Below, one piece after another: positions 1 through 8,449 of a stretch of 21,977 bases of DNA; the stretch's first letter is position 1, and every line of letters begins with the position of its first letter. The notes under the pieces were generated by a model. That model ran no database searches, had not been told where the DNA came from, and saw only the letters and a program-made list of their open reading frames with translations. This DNA is from Chara braunii. Its lineage: Eukaryota; Streptophyta; Charophyceae; Charales; Characeae. The translations under genes were made by a program, and so were the position numbers. The stretch spans positions 272,710 to 294,686 of the forward strand of contig BFEA01000939.1 in the NCBI GenBank assembly GCA_003427395.1, written 5' to 3'.

Positions 1-1390
1 ACCAAACCAATCAAAACATGTTATTCATTAAAATAGGACATTATACTGTGTCCTCTTTTCAACAATTCATTTGTGGCTGCAGCCTAAGCAACATAGGCAT
101 GCCCATCCAGGGCTTAACCACATGCAGAAGAGTGCTGAGATTCGCACTTGTGAAACTTTATAACTGAAATCCCAAATGCGGAAGCGTGTAGAGATCCACA
201 CATGTTAGGCACGCCACCCGCGAACCCTGTGCGGAAGTGTGTTGGGATCCTTACTTATTGAACTTCAAAAAGGTGTTGGTGATCCTACGGGAAAGTGTGT
301 TGAGATCCATACTACTCAAACTTCATAAACGAATAACGATTGGCACGCCACACAGGGAACCCTGTGCGGAAGTGTGCCGGGATCCTTTCTTGTCAAACTT
401 CAATTTCATAAAATTTAATGTGATGAAAGATATTATATTGTGACACTGTCCTCTTTGTTACGAAATCGTTTTTTACTGCAGTGTTTCCACATAGGCGTGC
501 CCATCCACTCGGCCCAAATGCGAACGTTTGCTGACATCCATAGTTGTTGAACTTTGTAAGCAAAATTAGCAATGTAATCAAATTTAATTGGAGAGACTCG
601 GTTTAATTCTTTCGGTTATCCCAAAGTTACACATGCAGGTTCATCGTCTTGCTGAAGACGGTTGTTTAGATGTATGTTGAGATCCGGACTTGTTTAGAAG
701 ACTTGTGACCCTGACAATGGGCGGGAGTATGCCGAGATCCACACTTGTTAAACTCAAAGCTTACGTATGTGATGAGCAAGGTGTCATGATCGAACCGTTG
801 TTGGTCAACACATCAAATTTTCGTTTACCAGGTTATCCCTAAGTTATGCAAGCACACCCATCGTCTTACCCGAGACGATTGTTTGGATGTTGAAGAGATT
901 CGGACTTCCGCATAAAGGCACGGTCATCATCTCGCCCGACATGAGGGCACTGAGGAACACACTTGTTTACAGTTGTGATGGGCAAGGTGTATTTTAATAA
1001 CCATTTTTTTTGGATATTCTATGCACAAGTCTAGAACTTAAAATTGTGCTCATTCACGATGAATATCCACAGTTTAAATGGTAATGCAAAGAAGGTTTGG
1101 GCATCCACTAACCACTTTCACATAAGATGGCATTTCTCATGCATCATCCAATCAGTTTCACAATCATGTTTACACTTCCCTTTTAAAACATGGAACAGAA
1201 TACTTGTAGTAGAACAGAATTCGAAACATGGAACATAACGTATGACATATTTCGCTGCATTAGAAACGACTGCGACGTGACAGAGATCACAAAGCCCATA
1301 CATGACGCAGGACATGCAATGAGCTTGTTGTAGACAACCCAAACTCGGAACGACAAAAGAAAGCAATGTCTTTGGCAGAAGGACAGTTGA
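1..1390. repeat. Decayed repeat region without a supported gene
   Basis: I see no convincing coding sequence here. The stretch is made of diverged direct repeats. Positions 34-115 resemble 424-511 (shared GTCCTCTTT, CTGCAG and CATAGGC.TGCCCATCC blocks). Positions 207-266 resemble 341-401 (shared GCACGCCAC and ACCCTGTGCGGAAGTGTG). Positions 613-692 resemble 830-907 (shared GGTTATCCC and ATCGTCTT). Most repeats end in a copy of the 22-bp palindromic element listed separately. From about 970 to 1390 I find only AT-rich sequence with short spurious open frames; it may be the 3' flank of the Ulp1-like gene, which reads leftward. Confidence 0.6.
128..907. repeat. Cluster of 22-bp palindromic elements, AAGTGTG/CACACTT subfamily
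   Basis: Nine degenerate copies of one 22-bp motif are at 128-149, 182-203, 235-256, 293-314, 370-391, 523-544, 670-691, 725-746 and 886-907. The layout is a 7-nt left arm (best form AAGTGTG), an 8-nt core (best form CCGGGATC or TTGAGATC) and a 7-nt right arm (best form CACACTT). The consensus arms are complementary, but no single copy here keeps both arms intact. Many copies are followed about 6 nt later by AAACTTC or a similar string. The core matches the better-preserved palindromes at 9-12.7 kb, where the arms are AAGTTCG/CGAACTT. All nine copies here point the same way. Confidence 0.65.
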
Positions 1391-1684
1391 ATAATGTCTC
1401 GATTTACAAAATTCAATGAACAACGAATGGAACACCTTAAGAAAATAGTTTCCAAGTCAATCAAATTTATCAAAGACAATGATGTTGTAAATAAAATGAT
1501 GCTAATTGTCGTGTAAGAAGCGGAATATCTTTAGAAGATAATGTCTCGATTTACAAAATTCAATGAACAACGAATGGAACACCTTAAGAAAAGAGTTTTA
1601 GTCAATCAAATCCATCAAAGACAACGATGTTCTAAGATACATGATGCTAATTGTCGTCTAAGAAGCGGAATATCTTTATAAGAG
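1391..1684. repeat. 147-bp direct tandem duplication covering the Ulp1-like C-terminal tail
   Basis: Copy 1 is 1391-1537 and copy 2 is 1538-1684. Both begin ATAATGTCTCGATTTAC and end with AAGCGGAATATCTTTA. On the minus strand copy 2 encodes the last residues of the Ulp1-like protein (KDIPLLRRQLAS...). Copy 1 still translates to a related tail (KDIPLLTRQLAS...), so a piece of the gene end was duplicated downstream. Differences between the copies are mostly single substitutions, suggesting a moderately old event. Confidence 0.85.
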
Positions 1685-2688
1685 AACTGGAAAGACGGTC
1701 GATCTCCACGTTGCAACAATGTCGCATTCATCAACATGAACACCCCACAGCTTGCTTCATCCACTTGTCTTGGAACTCCATCCACCACAACATTTCTCAC
1801 TATCGACTTCCAACTCCTACCCGAACGCCTATGTGATGTTTAACGTTTCAAATACTGCACAATCAACCCGAAAACAGAAAGGTAAAAACTAGAATCAGAT
1901 ACAACGCGAGGAAAAGAATCAAAAATTTCGAGAACATCATCATTTATGTTGAGGGAAAGGAGGATCCAGTGATCATCATCTTTGTGGACAGGAACGAAGA
2001 CAATATCGTAACGAAGCAAACTACGTTTCTAGCCCACCTCCGCACCCCACCGTGTCCTTGAAGTCGCAGTTTACTGAAGAAGAACGAATTAAAGCTGAAG
2101 ACTTGAAGGCATGACGAGATGTCATGTGACCCACATGCGGTTGACCCCAACAACGCCATATAGAAATTGACCACCTCATCATTCACCCTGCCGTCGACAT
2201 GCAGCATGGTGAGGAGATATTTTGCTGCAATCCGAAATTGGCCATCGCCCAGTATAGAGAGAGCAGTGTGAGACGGCACCGAGCGTCGTAAAATGTCGTC
2301 CAAAACCCGCAAGCTCAGAGGCTCAATCGCTGTAGCGAAACTTTTCCCGCGTGCTGCACTTGCGGCCAGCGCTGCATAATATCGAGCAAAGGACACGTGG
2401 GGTAGTGAAAAATGGAGTTTTAGGCATTGTCCCCCGGAGCATGACGCGTTGCTAAGTACTTCTCATACATGGCCTGACCCCTACTCACAAATCGTGGATA
2501 TGTCCCTTTCTCTGGGGCAAGAAGGGAAACACATTCCTCAATGGCAACATTGTACTCCTTCTTCCCGATCTCGACATCAACCCCTGATGCCTTTAACATA
2601 TCCTTGTGTTTTGTAGTCAACCCGAGGACTTTCTGCAATATGTGCTCAGGATATTTGGAGGACCTCCGTGTTCGAGACAACCCCACCC
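1615..2688 (-). pseudogene. Ulp1/SENP-type SUMO protease (C48 family), degenerate
   Basis: Ulp1 cysteine proteases process SUMO or remove it from proteins; many plant transposons also carry them. Read leftward, an exon-like segment (2688-2420) follows a good 3' splice site (pyrimidine-rich stretch, then ACAG at 2692-2689). A second segment (2396-2030) holds the family's VNDEVVNFYM and SFNSFFFSKL blocks. The next part lies in another frame: VPVHKDDDHW with the catalytic His at 1971-1969, then EIFDSF with the Asp at 1920-1918. The end (1800-1615) has RQVDEASCGVFML with the Gln at 1767-1765 and the nucleophile Cys at 1749-1747. The gene is broken by a frameshift near 2025 and an in-frame TAA at 1842-1840. 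A third frame change near 2400 may be a frameshift or an unseen intron. All catalytic residues survive, so inactivation looks recent. The usual WLND tryptophan is replaced by a GRVND context. Family assignment is firm; SUMO specificity is inferred. Confidence 0.85.
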
Positions 2689-2760
2689 CTGTACAACAGA
2701 AGAAAGACACAACGAAAAATGAGAACCATACAATCGCACAGATGCAACAGTCAAGCAGGA
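2689..2760 (-). other. Probable 3' end of an intron in the Ulp1-like gene
   Basis: Reading leftward, a T-rich stretch (TTTTTCGTTG, then TCTTTCTTCTGTTG) leads to ACAG at 2692-2689. It is followed by codons for a hydrophilic segment (LSRTRRSSKYPEHILQKVLG). This fits a spliceosomal acceptor. I could not place the donor or an upstream exon between here and the large gene ending at 3053. Confidence 0.5.
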
Positions 2761-2920
2761 CCTTTCCGACCATAGGACCCTGATTTCGCGTGGTCATGTG
2801 CACCTAGGTGTGGTTGTGATACTGGAAAACAAAACGACTGCAACATTCTAGCTTAACACCCCCGCACTTCGCAAAGGAAAACCACCACAACTCACAGAAG
2901 CCAAAGGCCAGCAGTCCCCG

Positions 2921-3014
2921 AAGTTCGGACTGCGGCGGACTTTTCAACACACCAGCCCCACTGAGACTGACCACATCACGCATCGACAAAGGAAGTTCGG
3001 ATCCCGGCGGACTA
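2921..3014. repeat. Two 22-bp palindromic elements downstream of the large gene
   Basis: Copies at 2921-2942 (core GACTGCGG) and 2993-3014 (core GATCCCGG) lie just past the 3' end of the large minus-strand gene. The left arm is AAGTTCG and the right arm CGGACTT or CGGACTA. Arm pairing is complete apart from one T-G wobble (and the last base of the second copy). Confidence 0.8.
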
Positions 3015-3052
3015 AAACCGACACTATTCCCCGAAAAGGGAAAACCGTCAGT

Positions 3053-3316
3053 CTATGTACTTGACCATTTCCTCAGCCGGGGCAGATCCTTCCTTGGATG
3101 GAGTGTAAGTTTGTCGAGGAACTTTTGGCCGCCCTCGACCAGCAACCCGGCCGAGTGACAGATAAGCCAACGAGATGTATTAGGAAGGGCTAGTGGCTGT
3201 AGTATGGCGGCATCCGGAACTTCCCGTATCGACAGACAGTGTGGACAGTCGTCGTGTGCACAGCGCGGACTGTAATCCGATGACATCGAACGTGCAAGCA
3301 GTGTGGCGTTCTTCAC
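3053..3316 (-). pseudogene. Cys/His-rich C-terminal end of the large gene
   Basis: One base of frameshift after TGKP restores VKNATLLARSMSSDYSPR, then CAHDDCPHC, then REVPDAAILQPLALPNTSRW and LICHSAGLLVEGGQKFLDKL, stopping at TAG 3055-3053. The C-x-H-x2-C-x2-C cluster plus a later CHS could bind one zinc ion; this is an inference from spacing only. The sequence reads as a plausible protein end and no further coding signal follows on this strand before the Ulp1-like gene. Confidence 0.5.
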
Positions 3317-3950
3317 GGTTTACCAGTCTGTTTCTCTCTCCGCTCCTTCGATGGGGAATTTGGCGCGGGCAAAGCGAGCACGTCGAGAGCTTGACCGCCG
3401 ACCCTCGATTTTTTTGGGGACGTGACATGTTGTCGTCCCCCGACCTCGCCTTCCTCTCCGACGGCAAGGGTGGCCGGCAGGACCAGGGACTTTGGCGGCG
3501 ACGAAGCGAGGGCAGCTGCAACGGGAGACGTGACAATGCCAGTTTTGTCGATGTCAGGCGTTGTGGACGGACGGGGAGACACGTTGTGGTCGCCGAGGAT
3601 ACCGTCGATAACTTCGTCGATGCTTATACGCCGACTTGTTCTAGACGGGCTGATAGCGTTGGAAGCCTCAACGAAGCGGTGTTGCAAGTCGACAGCAGAC
3701 GTCAGTGGTCGGACCGCATAATTTTTAGGCTGTCGGGAAAGGCTGCTAACGACCTGTGTCTCCATTTCTATTGTCGTGGCATCATCGTCGACATCATCCT
3801 CGTGATGCTCTCCGTACAATTGTCCGAATTCGTCAGACGACTCTCCAGATCTGGCATCGTCCTCACTGTGCTCCACCTCGTCGTCTCCAGATCCGGCACC
3901 CTCCCTCCCTGCAAGCAAAGTACCTACGTTTCTCCCGCTTCCTCCCCTTC
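3313..3950 (-). pseudogene. Continuation of the tail in another frame
   Basis: After the purine tract the protein-like sequence shifts to frame 0: GSGDDEVEHSEDDARSGESS, DDVDDDATTIEMETQVVSSL, then TSRRISIDEVIDGILGDHN, ending SPSKERREKQTGKP and a TGA at 3315-3313. The acidic, Ser-rich and basic make-up matches the preceding segment. The frameshift lies within or next to the repetitive purine run near 3930-3990, where slippage is likely. A 20-base GT...AG interval follows GEEAGE there, but it is too short to be an intron. Confidence 0.55.
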
Positions 3951-3995
3951 CTCCTCTTCTTCCCCCTCTTCCTCCCCTTCTTCCTCCCCTTCTAG
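3935..3995 (+). repeat. Pyrimidine-rich (CTTCCTCC)n tract inside the large gene
   Basis: Nearly pure C/T on the plus strand (purines on the coding strand), built of CCTCCCCTTC-like units. It encodes the Glu/Gly-rich run at the end of the frame-2 segment and sits at the frame change. Such tracts can form triplex DNA and slip during replication. Confidence 0.7.
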
Positions 3996-4156
3996 CGCTC
4001 CCCTCCATTCCTCCATTTTCTCTCCTACTTCCCTTCCACGAAACTCATCCCCTTCCGCGATACCCGTGCTGAATCCCGAGGACCGCCCTTCCGTCTCCGT
4101 GCACGCTGCCCCTCTCAACGGCACGACAATCCCTGGCCGACACCCCCCGCCCGAAG

Positions 4157-4490
4157 AAGTTCGGATCTCGGCGGACTTCGTCGTCTCCGTGTCGTCGGAC
4201 CCTGTACCTGCAGCCTCTCGCTGCAATCCTTGCGGTCGTCGCTCCTGCTCAGGCGGCACCTTTCCCATGTTTCCGTCCCGCGCCGCAATGCTGTTAATTT
4301 CGGGATCCTTGCTTGGCCCCCCCGATCCCGAGTGGCTTTGCATTCCGAACCGCTTTGGGGGTTCCTCAGCGGATGTAGTTCGGGTCCCGGCAGACTTCAA
4401 CTTTCCGCTGGAGCGACTACCCAGAGCAAGCAAAGCGGCCAACTTGTCCCTCGCTGAGCCCACGGACGAAGTCAGGAGGTCGGCGGACTG
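4157..4490. repeat. Three 22-bp palindromes inside the large gene, same reading phase
   Basis: Copies at 4157-4178 (core GATCTCGG), 4376-4397 (core GGTCCCGG) and 4469-4490 (most diverged). Read on the gene's strand they encode KSAEIRTS, KSAGTRTT and QSADLLTS, all in the frame of the 3924-5612 segment. The spacings, 219 and 93 bases, are multiples of three. Flanking residues differ, so they are not simply one larger duplicated unit. Confidence 0.75.
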
Positions 4491-5629
4491 TGTCGTATGA
4501 TCCGGCCAGGTGCCTGTCAACGGAGGCCGGTCGACGGCAAAACCCGCCACCCCGCCGCTGCCTCCCGGTATCGTGTTGCGGCCGTTAGACCCCCTCTCCC
4601 CACGAGTCGGGACTCCTTTGCCACCCCCCGCGCCACCACCCCCATCCCCTCCACTTCCAGGTGCCCCCCCCCCGGAACTACCGTCCGGGCCACTGGGAGG
4701 GGGCACTTTCCAGTCCACCATGCCCTTCGACGGACTCGTGTCGAGGTCGTAGTAGTCCTCCGTCAATTCCAACGAGCACTTGTCCTCAAGCTCGTCGAAC
4801 AGTCGACCGGATGTGGAAATGAGGGACAGGTTGCCGGGTGCAAAGGTGTCATTCTCGGTCGTCACTTTCTGGAGGATCGAAATCCTCGCGAGGTGCAGGA
4901 AGTTGGACTTCGACTCGCGCGGGAATGACGCCCATCCCGCGCCCGGGATTGCAACGGCCATGACCCACTCGCCCTTTCGTATTGCTGGCTTGATGACTCC
5001 CGGATGCCACACCATGTCATGGCCCCATTCCAGCTCAGGCGAATGACGTTGTGGCTCAAGCAGGAAGTGGATGTGGTCATCCTGCCAAGATGGATGATCG
5101 GGCGGGATGTCGGACCCGAGACGCAAGGCAGGCGGGGGGACGGCCAGAGCTCTTAGTCTCTCCATCAACTTCATCGGCGTGGTGCCCGATGGCGATTTGG
5201 CCGACGGCGACACGAGGGCTGCAGCGCTCGATAACAGACCGGCCGACGACGACCCTCTGCCGTGGTCCGCCGGAGGTGGGTCGTACTGCAGATCAATGCT
5301 CTCTGTGTCGCTCTCCTCCTCCTTCGCGTTGGCGACAAACTCCACACCTGTGGCTTCTTCGTCATCAGTGGAGATCAGGGAAGCGTAACTGGATAACTTC
5401 AACTGCTCCTCGGACTCCACGAAGTACTGCGACTGCAACCTATCAAGGAACGTCTTCGCGTTCATGCGGGAGGCGAAGTGGTAGTTGTCGAGCAGTGCGA
5501 ACATGTGGTTCTTCCGGCGGACGTACTCGGCGTCAAAGTCCTTCCTCGACCGTGTTTGAAGGAACAAGAAATCGTATATCTTGTCCTCTTCCTCTCGCTC
5601 AACTTGAACCACATATCCGTCTTGTTGCT

Positions 5630-6580
5630 CTACACCTTATCCCATGTTGGTTTCACGACCAAGAACTCACAATTGTGCCCACCCATATTGACCTCGCTTT
5701 TCACCACCTGCATTGTGAATTGCAAGAGCTCGGCGTTCCCTTGCATCGCGACAACGTGCCGGCCGACCTTCAGAAGATCCCAGACGCTTCGCGCGTGCGG
5801 TTTCCCAAGGAACATGACACCCTCTCCCTTCTTGCCAAGGAAATCAAGAAGACCGACGAATTGTGTCGGATTGCGTTCCATATCCCCGTAGACACTCCCC
5901 TGTCGTTCCGGCGCCACCCGCGACCAATCGCAAGGCACAAAGGGAATCTCGGACACATCCGCCTGGGTGACCTTCTGAGGCAATCGCACCGCAGCAGCGA
6001 CACCCCTGGGCAGGTTTCCCTCGTAGACCACAGACGTGTTGGCACGCAGATCGTCACCCTTGAAGAGGATGTACATGCGGTCTTCCTCCGTGTACAAATT
6101 GTTCCCATCAGGGAAGCTTTTCTTTTACTGAACTCTCCTCACCTACTTCCCTTCCAACAGCTTGACGAAAGAAAGATGGTGCATGCTGGCGAGAAACGTG
6201 AGGTTGTGCTGCCGCGGCATGAAAACAAGGAGAGTCCAATGCGACGGACACCATGTCTGAAGATAGGAATCCAATGTCTCCCATGGTTGGGCCTTCCACA
6301 GTTTGAGATCAACTGGCTCGCACAGATCGAGGACGAACGTGTGGCTCTTTGTGGCAGTCAGTGCTTCCTTCAGCTCTGCGCCCCTCATGTCCGCCTCCAA
6401 AAGGTCGTTAGCGAACGGCGCGATGGATGTCACGTCCCCCGTGTCTTTCCATTTAATGTGAACAATGTCTTTGGCAAGGGCGACCTCACGGCTCTTCAGT
6501 CTGCTCCCATTCAACACGGAGAGAACCTTGTTTCTCCAATCGACGGGCAACTTCTTGTGTCCCGCCAACTTCTTCGTCAC
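5630..6580 (-). pseudogene. Beta-class N6/N4 DNA methyltransferase-like region, catalytic motifs eroded
   Basis: The order of landmarks matches beta-class (N6_N4_Mtase) enzymes, in which the catalytic motif precedes the cofactor motif. At 6337-6260, SHTFVLDLCEPVDLKLW, a helix, then SHWTLLVFMPRQHN match the strand, DPPY loop and 'G-x-lvvf' strand; DPPY is replaced by DLCEP (6328-6314). YTEEDRMYILFKGDD (about 6094-6050) matches the 'E-x-i-l-v-x-k-g' strand. RNPTQFVGLLDFL then GEGVMFLGKPHARSVWDLL and VGRHVVAMQGNAELL (about 5875-5726) match 'K-P-x-x-l', the FxGxG cofactor loop, and 'GR-x-iGiE'. The cofactor loop keeps one Gly (FLGKP). DPPY being lost predicts no methylation activity. Stops at 6145-6143 and 6127-6125 and a terminal TAG at 5632-5630 break it. 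The fold call is by eye and needs profile or structure comparison. Confidence 0.55.
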
Positions 6581-6598
6581 CTCAATCGAGTTGTCCTA

Positions 6599-7441
6599 GT
6601 CGCAACCCATGTACGGCGGGCAGTCCTTGAACAACGCCGAGTCGAAAACGTGTTTCCTGCTGTTATCCCACAACTCGTCATCCAATCCCTGACTTTCAAA
6701 CTTCCTGAACACTACAGACCTCGATTTCAGGAAAGGGTACCTTTGGATCCAATCCACGTCCGGCCTCTTCTCGTGTTTGAATTGGTAGTAATTCCACAAT
6801 CGGACCAGCACGCGATCGCACTTCACCAACTGCACCATGTCCTGCACACTAAGCTTCCCCAACTTCGCCAACGACGGGGAGCCGGCCAGGACCCAAACGA
6901 CCTCGCAAGCAAGCACCTTCTTAAGAACTCGACACTTCTCATTGTCCGTGAGTGATTTCATTGCTTTCCAACAATGCGCGTCTGGGTCGGGCACTTGCAC
7001 GAACCAATCGCCCTCCTCTTTCTCCTTTTTGCCTTTCTTATTCGGTGGGTCCACGTGGACATTGTACACCACCTCAGTTCTGCCCAACTTGTCGTTGTGG
7101 ATGTAGGCGAACCCAGGCTTGACGTTTTTGACCTTCTTCTTTTTCACGATCCACTTCGCTCCGTCGTGGCGCAGCAATCTACCCGTCTACAATTTATCGA
7201 AAAATTCCAGGGCCAGTTTCCAGACATTTTCTCCGGCCATCGCGAGAGGGAAATAAGAACGCAGGGCAGCATTTTGCTTCTTAAGGGCCTCCTCTTCCTT
7301 TTGATCCGCGAGAATCCACAAGCTGTTGTGAGGCGCCTTATGGAGCGCCGTTGTACAAAACTTACGCCAAGCCCGGACCTGATCTTGTTTTCCGCTAGGG
7401 TTCCCCATCACAGCTCTCGGGCAGCCGTCATGCTTCCACTG
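6599..7441 (-). pseudogene. Linker segment between ParB-like and methyltransferase-like parts
   Basis: Same frame as the ParB-like segment, read through the TGA at 7444-7442 and the TAG at 7189-7187. Mostly helical, charged sequence: RAWRKFCTTALHKAPHNSLW, a Lys-rich run (IVKKKKVKNVKPGF), then EVVYNVHVDPPNKKGKKEKE and DWFVQVPDPDAHCWKAM. Further on, KLGKLSVQDMVQLVKCDRVL and LWNYYQFKHEKRPDVDW suggest a helix-turn-helix or helical bundle, as ParB proteins have after the N-terminal domain. This is inference from position and helix pattern; no known motif is firm. The segment ends at the TAG at 6598-6596 just after CPPYMGCD. Confidence 0.55.
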
Positions 7442-8449
7442 TCACCGAATGTCTTTCATAGACAGCTTCAACTGTCCGAGAGGCGCCTTCAGGTCCTTGT
7501 TACCCTGTGAACTAACAAGAAAATACCCTTCGAAGTCATCGTCCGAAAAGTAAAGCATTCGCGCCGGCCACCGCTCGAAATTGTACTTCTTGGCCACCTC
7601 GCTCCCGAGCAGTGACCGGGCTGCAACCGCGTAAAGCTGCCCGCACACCGCGTAGTAGTAGTATTCTCCCGCCAGCTCGTCCTTCCACTCCTCCGGCTTC
7701 AGACGTTGAGCCTTGGTCCCGGGAGTTGGTTTTTGAAGCCCCAGTGGTGCGACCTTGAAGATCGGCAACTCGTACGTCTGCTCTTTATTTTCGAACGCAT
7801 ACTTCATTTTTTCTTTTATCGTTCCCACGAGGACAGGATCCAGCGATCGCTGGTTGTAAAGATCCTCCCACTCCCCGAGGTCGACGATCTGAGCCGGGCT
7901 AATCTCAAACTCCCGCCTTGTCCTGACGCCGTCTTTGTACTCCAGGAAGTACCCGACGTCCACGTCGATGGCAGACCTTGTCGTGGAAGGTCCTGACGCA
8001 GGCTGTTTCTGTTTTGAAGCCGGACGTTTGCTACCTTGGTGGTCCTCTTCCAGCCCCCTTCCCTTCCGTTTCTCTTCCGTAGTCTTCGGGGTCCTCGTCT
8101 TCTGTTTCTTCGAAGAGCCTACCACGTCCTCTTGACAATCTCCCCTCCTTTTTTGGGGAGCCCCCTGCGCTCCCTCACCGCCCACGGCCTTGTCGTCCGC
8201 GTCATGGCCCTCGCTGGGCTCCAAGTCAGACCCACACTGGACTGCCTCTTCTCCGGGATCCGCTGCGACCTCTTGTCGGACCCCAAGTATGGACAGCACG
8301 GACCGGTCTCTTTCCCTCAACGTCGAAAACGGTGGACGCGGCTTCGCCTCATCTTCGCTGTCGTCAAACTGACCTCTGACATCCTCCCGTTGCACATGTG
8401 TAGCCTCGCCGGAACCCAGATCCCCCCCCTCCCCCGCTGCCCGCTCGAC
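7442..8449 (-). pseudogene. ParB/sulfiredoxin-like domain segment with basic nuclear-signal-like stretch
   Basis: Counting residues from the codon at 8395: 1-80 are acidic and disordered. Residues 82-113 hold KKQK and KRKGRG clusters typical of a nuclear localisation signal. Residues 144-300 fit the ParB/Srx fold: strand-helix with EFEISPAQIV, LDPVLVGTIKEKM, then TYELPIFKVAPL. Next comes YYYYAVCGQLYAVAARSLLG in the place of the family's nucleotide-binding G-E-R/H-R box (CGQLY at 7645-7631), and a final FEGYFLVSSQGN like the ParB s-x-x-x-N end. ParB proteins are CTPases that load on centromere-like DNA; phage relatives are nucleases or are joined to DNA methyltransferases. In this copy the Glu and Arg of the box are missing (Q, then L-Y), so nucleotide binding is doubtful. 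The segment ends in a TGA inside apparently conserved sequence (KDIR, stop, QWKHDGCPRA). The domain call is by pattern only. Confidence 0.6.

Larger units (their letters stand above)
3924..5612 (-). pseudogene. C-terminal low-complexity tail segment of the large gene
   Basis: Frame 2, entered through a frameshift near 5590. It starts with DKIYDFLFLQTRSRKDFDAE and a helical YHFASRMNAKTFLDRLQSQY. An acidic stretch (TDDEEATGVEFVANAKEEES) follows. Then comes a compact-looking part (about 5100-4740) with HPSWQDDHIHFLLEPQRHS, KGEWVMAVAIPGAGWASF and LTEDYYDLDTSPSKGMVDWK. The rest is Gly/Pro/Ser-rich and probably disordered. It ends in a Glu/Gly-rich run encoded by a purine tract and a TAG at 3926-3924. 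Three 22-bp palindromes (4157, 4376, 4469) are translated within it in the same phase. No known domain recognised. Confidence 0.6.

Noticed and set aside
1118-1479. Two overlapping minus-strand frames of about 100 codons
   Set aside because: They lie downstream of the Ulp1-like stop and are Cys/Phe/Ser-rich with no motif; probably 3' flanking DNA.
3906-3930. A tiny intron explaining the frame change near 3924
   Set aside because: The GT to AG interval is about 20 bases, too short for a spliceosomal intron; slippage in the purine tract is simpler.
3193-4500. A 435-codon plus-strand open frame
   Set aside because: It is Ser/Arg/Pro-rich and lies antisense to the tail of the large gene, whose frames show better protein character.
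5051-6955. A 634-codon plus-strand open frame
   Set aside because: It is antisense to the methyltransferase-like and linker segments. Its length comes from the codon composition of the opposite strand; it has no motif.
5590-7444. Stop-codon reassignment or readthrough in the large gene
   Set aside because: All three stop codons occur and several frameshifts are also present, which fits decay, not recoding.
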